Source of the DNA: Diaminobutyricibacter sp049994905
Lineage (GTDB): Bacteria; Actinomycetota; Actinomycetes; Actinomycetales; Microbacteriaceae
DNA: 64,000 bases
Direction: 5' to 3'
Assembly: GCF_049994905.1 (NCBI RefSeq)
Contig: NZ_CP188258.1
Span: forward strand, 3,348,001-3,412,000
Below are positions 60,976-64,000 of this stretch, piece after piece (position 1 is the stretch's first letter; each line of letters starts with the position of its first letter). The notes under the pieces are model-generated. The model ran no database searches. It was not told the DNA's origin and saw nothing but the letters and a program-made list of their open reading frames with translations. Made by a program: the position numbers and the translations under genes.

Positions 60976-61002
60976 AATGACGATCTGATATCGAACGTCA
61001 TT
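60976..61002. promoter_or_regulatory. 27-base dyad upstream of the small membrane protein gene
   Basis: Arms AATGACG and CGTCATT are perfect, with further pairs (TC/GA) inside. It lies within 226 bases between the small gene and glmM, in which I see no other gene. It could be a repressor operator. Confidence 0.5.
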
Positions 61003-61163
61003 TCTTTAGAACAACCTACAGGATCGGCCATTTATACACGCCGCCAGCAGTCACGATCAGGACGCCGGAATAAGGCGATCTCGCACCGGGCGCATCCGAG
61101 CGCGCGCGGTCGTACTCGGGAGGGGGAACGAAACTGGTGCGCCCCGCGCTGAGCGCCGAGGAG

Positions 61164-62528
61164 TCAGAGGCTCAGGCGCTCCCGCACGACCTCGGCGAGT
61201 TCATGCGCCAGGCGGTCGGCGGTGTGCTGGTCGGCCGCTTCGACCATGACGCGCACGAGAGGCTCGGTGCCGGACGGGCGCAGCAGCACGCGCCCCGTAG
61301 TGCCGAGTTCGGCTTCGGCGGAGCGCACGGCCTCGGCGAGAACATCGTCGGTGTGCACCCCGTGGTGGTCGACGTTCTTGACGTTGACCATGATCTGCGG
61401 GTACACCGTCATCGCCTGCGCGAGTTCGGCGAGCGACTTGCGCTGGCGCGCCATCTCGCTGAGCAGGTGGAGGCCGGTCAGGATGCCGTCGCCGGTTGTC
61501 GCATACTCGCTCATGATGACGTGGCCCGACTGCTCGCCGCCGAGTGAGAACTTGTGCTCGTTCATCTCTTCGAGCACGTACCGGTCGCCGACACGGGTTT
61601 CGACGACGGTGATGCCGGCTTCGCGCATTGCGATCTTGAGGCCAAGGTTGCTCATCACTGTGGCGACGAGCGTGTGCTCGTTCAGCTTGTTCCGCTCGGC
61701 CATGCCGAGCGCGAGGATCGCCATGATCTGGTCGCCGTCGACGATCTTGCCATTGGCGTCGACCGCGAGGCACCGGTCCGCGTCGCCGTCGTGGGCGATG
61801 CCGACATCGGCGCCGGCTCCGACGACAGCCTTGGCGAGCTGGTCGAGGTGGGTCGAGCCGACCCCGTCGTTGATGTTGATGCCGTCAGGTTCGTCTCCGA
61901 TGACGGTGACACGCGCTCCGGCGTCGTGGAAGACCTCGGGCGAAACACCGGCGGCTGCACCGTTGGCGCAGTCGAGCACCACGTGGATGCCGTCGAGTCG
62001 GTGCGGGAGGCTGGCCAGGAGGTGGACGACGTAGCGGTCTTCCGCATCCGCGAAGCGTCGGATGCGGCCGACGCCTGCACCCGTCGGGGCGAGTTTCGGT
62101 CCGCTGCTCATCGCTGCCTCGATGCGATCCTCGACGATGTCGGGCAGCTTGGTGCCGCCGCGCGCGAAGATCTTGATGCCGTTGTCGGGAGCCGGGTTGT
62201 GCGAAGCAGAAACCATGACGCCGAAATCGGAGTCGCTGTCAGCGATCAGGAAGGCGAGCGCAGGCGTCGGGATCACCCCGGCGTCAAGCACGTCGATGCC
62301 CGAGCTGGCCAGCCCGGCCATCACGGCGGCCGCAATGAACTCGCCGGAGACCCGTGGGTCGCGCGCGACGATGGCGACAGGTCGTTTGCCGGCAGCACGC
62401 CGCGCCTCGGCGCTGCGGCCTTGCGTCAGGACTGCAGCAGCAGCCTGGGCAAGACCGAGCGCGAGGTCGGCAGTGAGGTCTCCGTTCGCGAGACCGCGAA
62501 CACCGTCCGTTCCGAAAAGGCGTGGCAT
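61164..62528 (-). CDS. glmM: Phosphoglucosamine mutase
   Basis: Encodes 454 residues. It converts glucosamine-6-phosphate to glucosamine-1-phosphate for UDP-GlcNAc. Seen: MPRLFGTDGVRGLANGDLT, the phosphoserine loop VSASHNPAPDNGIKIF, metal loop IAHDGDADRCLAVD, sugar loop GGEQSGHVIMS and phosphate loop LRPSGTEPLVRV. It follows rpsI by 27 bases, so it is probably part of the ribosomal operon transcript. Confidence 0.97.
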   Translation of the reverse strand: MPRLFGTDGVRGLANGDLTADLALGLAQAAAAVLTQGRSAEARRAAGKRPVAIVARDPRVSGEFIAAAVMAGLASSGIDVLDAGVIPTPALAFLIADSDSDFGVMVSASHNPAPDNGIKIFARGGTKLPDIVEDRIEAAMSSGPKLAPTGAGVGRIRRFADAEDRYVVHLLASLPHRLDGIHVVLDCANGAAAGVSPEVFHDAGARVTVIGDEPDGININDGVGSTHLDQLAKAVVGAGADVGIAHDGDADRCLAVDANGKIVDGDQIMAILALGMAERNKLNEHTLVATVMSNLGLKIAMREAGITVVETRVGDRYVLEEMNEHKFSLGGEQSGHVIMSEYATTGDGILTGLHLLSEMARQRKSLAELAQAMTVYPQIMVNVKNVDHHGVHTDDVLAEAVRSAEAELGTTGRVLLRPSGTEPLVRVMVEAADQHTADRLAHELAEVVRERLSL

Positions 62529-62555
62529 AAACCGCAGCCTAAGCGTCCGCGACGA

Positions 62556-63053
62556 TTAGCGCTTGGAGAACTGCGGAGCCTTGCGAGCCTTCTTGAGACC
62601 AGCCTTCTTGCGCTCCTTGACGCGGGCGTCACGGCTGAGGAAGCCGGCCTTCTTCAGGGTCGCGCGGTTGTTCTCCAGGTCGATCTCGTTCAGTGCACGC
62701 GCGATGCCGAGGCGCAGAGCGCCGGCCTGGCCCGAGGGGCCGCCGCCGGTGATACGGGCGATCACGTCGTAGCTGCCGAGCAGGTCGAGCACCTTGAACG
62801 GGTCGTTGATGAGCTGCTGGTGGAGCTTGTTCGGGAAGTAGTCCGCGAACTCACGGCCGTTGACCGTGATGGTGCCGGAGCCGGGAATGAGACGCACGCG
62901 GGCGATGGCCTGCTTGCGACGGCCCACAGCGGCGCCGGGAACGTTCAGGACGGCGCGAGGGGCCTTGGGGGCCGACTCCGCCGGAGTCTCGGTCGAGTAG
63001 GTCTCGACGGTCTCGGCAGCTGCCGAGTCGATGCTGTCTGCGATCTTCGCCAC
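62556..63053 (-). CDS. rpsI: 30S ribosomal protein S9
   Basis: Encodes 165 residues. The S9 core starts VGRRKQAIARVRLIPGSGTI and ends LKKARKAPQFSKR, the tail that reaches the decoding site. About 45 residues precede the core, an N-terminal extension usual in actinobacteria. It is second in the rplM-rpsI operon. Confidence 0.98.
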   Translation of the reverse strand: MAKIADSIDSAAAETVETYSTETPAESAPKAPRAVLNVPGAAVGRRKQAIARVRLIPGSGTITVNGREFADYFPNKLHQQLINDPFKVLDLLGSYDVIARITGGGPSGQAGALRLGIARALNEIDLENNRATLKKAGFLSRDARVKERKKAGLKKARKAPQFSKR

Positions 63054-63103
63054 GATGGTGTGAATCCTTTGTCTTTAGAGTCGAAAAGTCTGTCGCCGGG
63101 CGC

Positions 63104-63550
63104 TTACTGCGCGACCTGGCTGAGGGTGTACGGCTTCGGCTGCTGTGCAGCGTGCGGGTGCTCGCTGCCCGTGTAGACCTTCAGCTTGCGGAGCTGGGCG
63201 CGACCGATCGAGTTCTTCGGAAGCATTCCGCGGATCGCCTTTTCGACGGCGCGGACAGGGTTCTTCTCGAGCAGCTCGGAGTACGTGACTGCCGTGAGAC
63301 CGCCCGGGTAGCCCGAGTGGCGGTATGCCTTCTTCTGTGCAGCCTTGGCGCCGGTGAGGGCGACCTTGTCTGCGTTGACGATGATGACGAAGTCGCCGCT
63401 GTCGATGTGCGGGGCGAACGTCGGCTTGTGCTTGCCGCGCAGGAGCGTGGCAGCGTGGCTGGCAAGGCGGCCGAGCACGACGTCTGTCGCGTCGATGACG
63501 ACCCAGTCGCGCTGGATCTCATTGGCCTTCGGGGTGTAAGTGCGCGTCAC
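63104..63550 (-). CDS. rplM: 50S ribosomal protein L13
   Basis: Encodes 148 residues from the GTG at 63550 (VTRTYTPKANEIQRDWVVID). Also seen: VVLGRLASHAATLLRGKHKP and the GMLPKNSIGR motif. The longer open frame upstream reads through the leader and is not supported. Transcribed from a consensus promoter about 165 bases upstream; in other bacteria L13 represses its own operon through the leader RNA. Confidence 0.97.
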   Translation of the reverse strand: MTRTYTPKANEIQRDWVVIDATDVVLGRLASHAATLLRGKHKPTFAPHIDSGDFVIIVNADKVALTGAKAAQKKAYRHSGYPGGLTAVTYSELLEKNPVRAVEKAIRGMLPKNSIGRAQLRKLKVYTGSEHPHAAQQPKPYTLSQVAQ

Positions 63551-63615
63551 AGTAGTGGCTGCTTTCTTGTCGGAGTTGGGTGTTCGTGAATCCCGCTCCG
63601 TGGGGAGTTCCGATG

Positions 63616-63649
63616 CTTGCAACAGGTGCAGTCTTGCAACAGGTGCAGT
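63616..63649. repeat. Perfect 17-bp tandem duplication in the rplM leader
   Basis: CTTGCAACAGGTGCAGT occurs twice with no gap. Each copy contains the self-complementary TTGCAA, so the two copies can pair. GGAAC and GTTCC flank the pair on the leader RNA and can close an outer stem. Confidence 0.8.
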
Positions 63650-63714
63650 GGAACGCCGCAGGTGGAGGGCTCAACTTCGGATGCCGTGCGCAGGGGCGCG
63701 GACACCAAACATCA

Positions 63715-63743
63715 ACTCTATTTCATGGTCGCTCGCGCGTCAA
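63715..63743 (-). promoter_or_regulatory. Promoter of the rplM-rpsI operon
   Basis: -35 TTGACG (63738-63743) and -10 TAGAGT (63715-63720) with an exact 17-base spacer on the minus strand. Transcription would start near 63708, giving a leader of about 158 bases. Best consensus promoter in the window. Confidence 0.8.
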
Positions 63744-63797
63744 ACCGGGCCCCGATGGCCCGCGTCTCGTCCCGCCCCCATTCGGCAGACGGCGGTG

Positions 63798-64000
63798 TCA
63801 GCAGATGGTTCCGTCCTTCACTGCTTCGGTCAGCAGTGTGACGCCGCCGAGCAGGACGAGCTGGGACGGGGTGATGACCCGCTGGGCGTCGTTCAGATTG
63901 GCCAGTACGCACCCTGGGGCGGAGAGCACGAGTGGTGCTTTCTGTCGTCCGGCGACGGCTGCTCCTGCGAGGGCGTCGGGGAAGTTCATGGCTGACGCGA
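63798..64000 (-). CDS. Cell-wall-binding-repeat protein, C-terminal fragment
   Basis: The last 66 or so codons of a gene whose start lies right of the window; the frame stays open to the edge. The segment NFPDALAGAAVAG, then PLVLS, then SQLVLLGGVTLLTEAV and a final GTIC, is one CW_binding_2 (PF04122) repeat. These repeats come in sets of three and attach secreted proteins to anionic cell-wall polymers. The effector domain is outside the window. It is divergent in function from, but on the same strand as, the ribosomal operon downstream. Confidence 0.8.
   Translation of the reverse strand, partial: ASAMNFPDALAGAAVAGRQKAPLVLSAPGCVLANLNDAQRVITPSQLVLLGGVTLLTEAVKDGTIC

Noticed and set aside
61554..63176. 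540-codon open frame antisense to glmM and rpsI
   Set aside because: Shadow of two highly conserved genes.

Overview
The window is a high-GC, densely packed chromosomal segment from an actinomycete, most probably a member of the Microbacteriaceae (Micrococcales). The signs are frequent GTG and TTG starts, many 4-base GTGA/ATGA overlaps, TANNNT -10 boxes 6-8 bases upstream of leaderless starts, an LAXTG-type surface anchor, the gene order sucC-sucD-DUF6350-purN-purH, and the block rplM-rpsI-glmM-(coaA)-glmS-acpS-alr-tsaE-tsaB-rimI-tsaD followed by an isolated groES with a CIRCE operator. I cannot name the genus. I saw no rRNA, tRNA, CRISPR array, prophage or insertion sequence.

Left part (1-8.5 kb) is an amino-sugar catabolic locus: the end of nagA (+) faces a seven-gene minus-strand cluster made of a ROK repressor, a lipoprotein sugar-binding protein, two ABC permeases, a GH3 beta-N-acetylhexosaminidase, a ROK kinase and nagB. 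It imports and degrades GlcNAc-containing oligosaccharides to fructose-6-phosphate. A palindrome over the repressor start region and a strong stem-loop between binding protein and permeases are its visible control elements. At the other end of the window, glmS and glmM run the opposite, biosynthetic direction of amino-sugar metabolism.

8.5-22.7 kb is mixed: icd, a GNAT enzyme, an alkyltransferase-like protein, a small lipoprotein, a NarL-type two-component system with an extra receiver-only regulator, a degenerate PLP-decarboxylase-like protein lacking the catalytic lysine, an asymmetric heterodimeric ABC exporter with a short upstream ORF and operator, a membrane-fused DDAH-like hydrolase, a Leu/Phe/Val dehydrogenase, and a probably acquired DUF3800 gene. 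22.8-30 kb holds purine (purN, purH) and TCA (sucC, sucD) genes. icd and sucC share a near-identical 23-base motif upstream.

30-37.7 kb holds an LAXTG-anchored surface protein with a possible thioester domain, a DUF2236 oxygenase, the helicase pcrA, a GDPD phosphodiesterase and two membrane proteins. 37.7-50 kb has guaA, guaB and guaB3 (guanine nucleotide synthesis), an antiporter with its RCK regulator, SURF1, glpD, a MalY/PatB-type lyase, and an ABC-F ATPase. 50-64 kb holds rarD, groES, a SAM methyltransferase, the t6A genes tsaB/D/E with rimI, alr, acpS, glmS, coaA, glmM and the ribosomal operon rplM-rpsI. The window ends in a cell-wall-binding-repeat protein.

The least explained items are the PLP pseudoenzyme with its structured 5' region, the exporter's 5' region (operator, 35-codon ORF, three tandem mini-hairpins), the membrane-DDAH fusion, the shared icd/sucC motif, and a 54-aa membrane protein behind a 27-base dyad.
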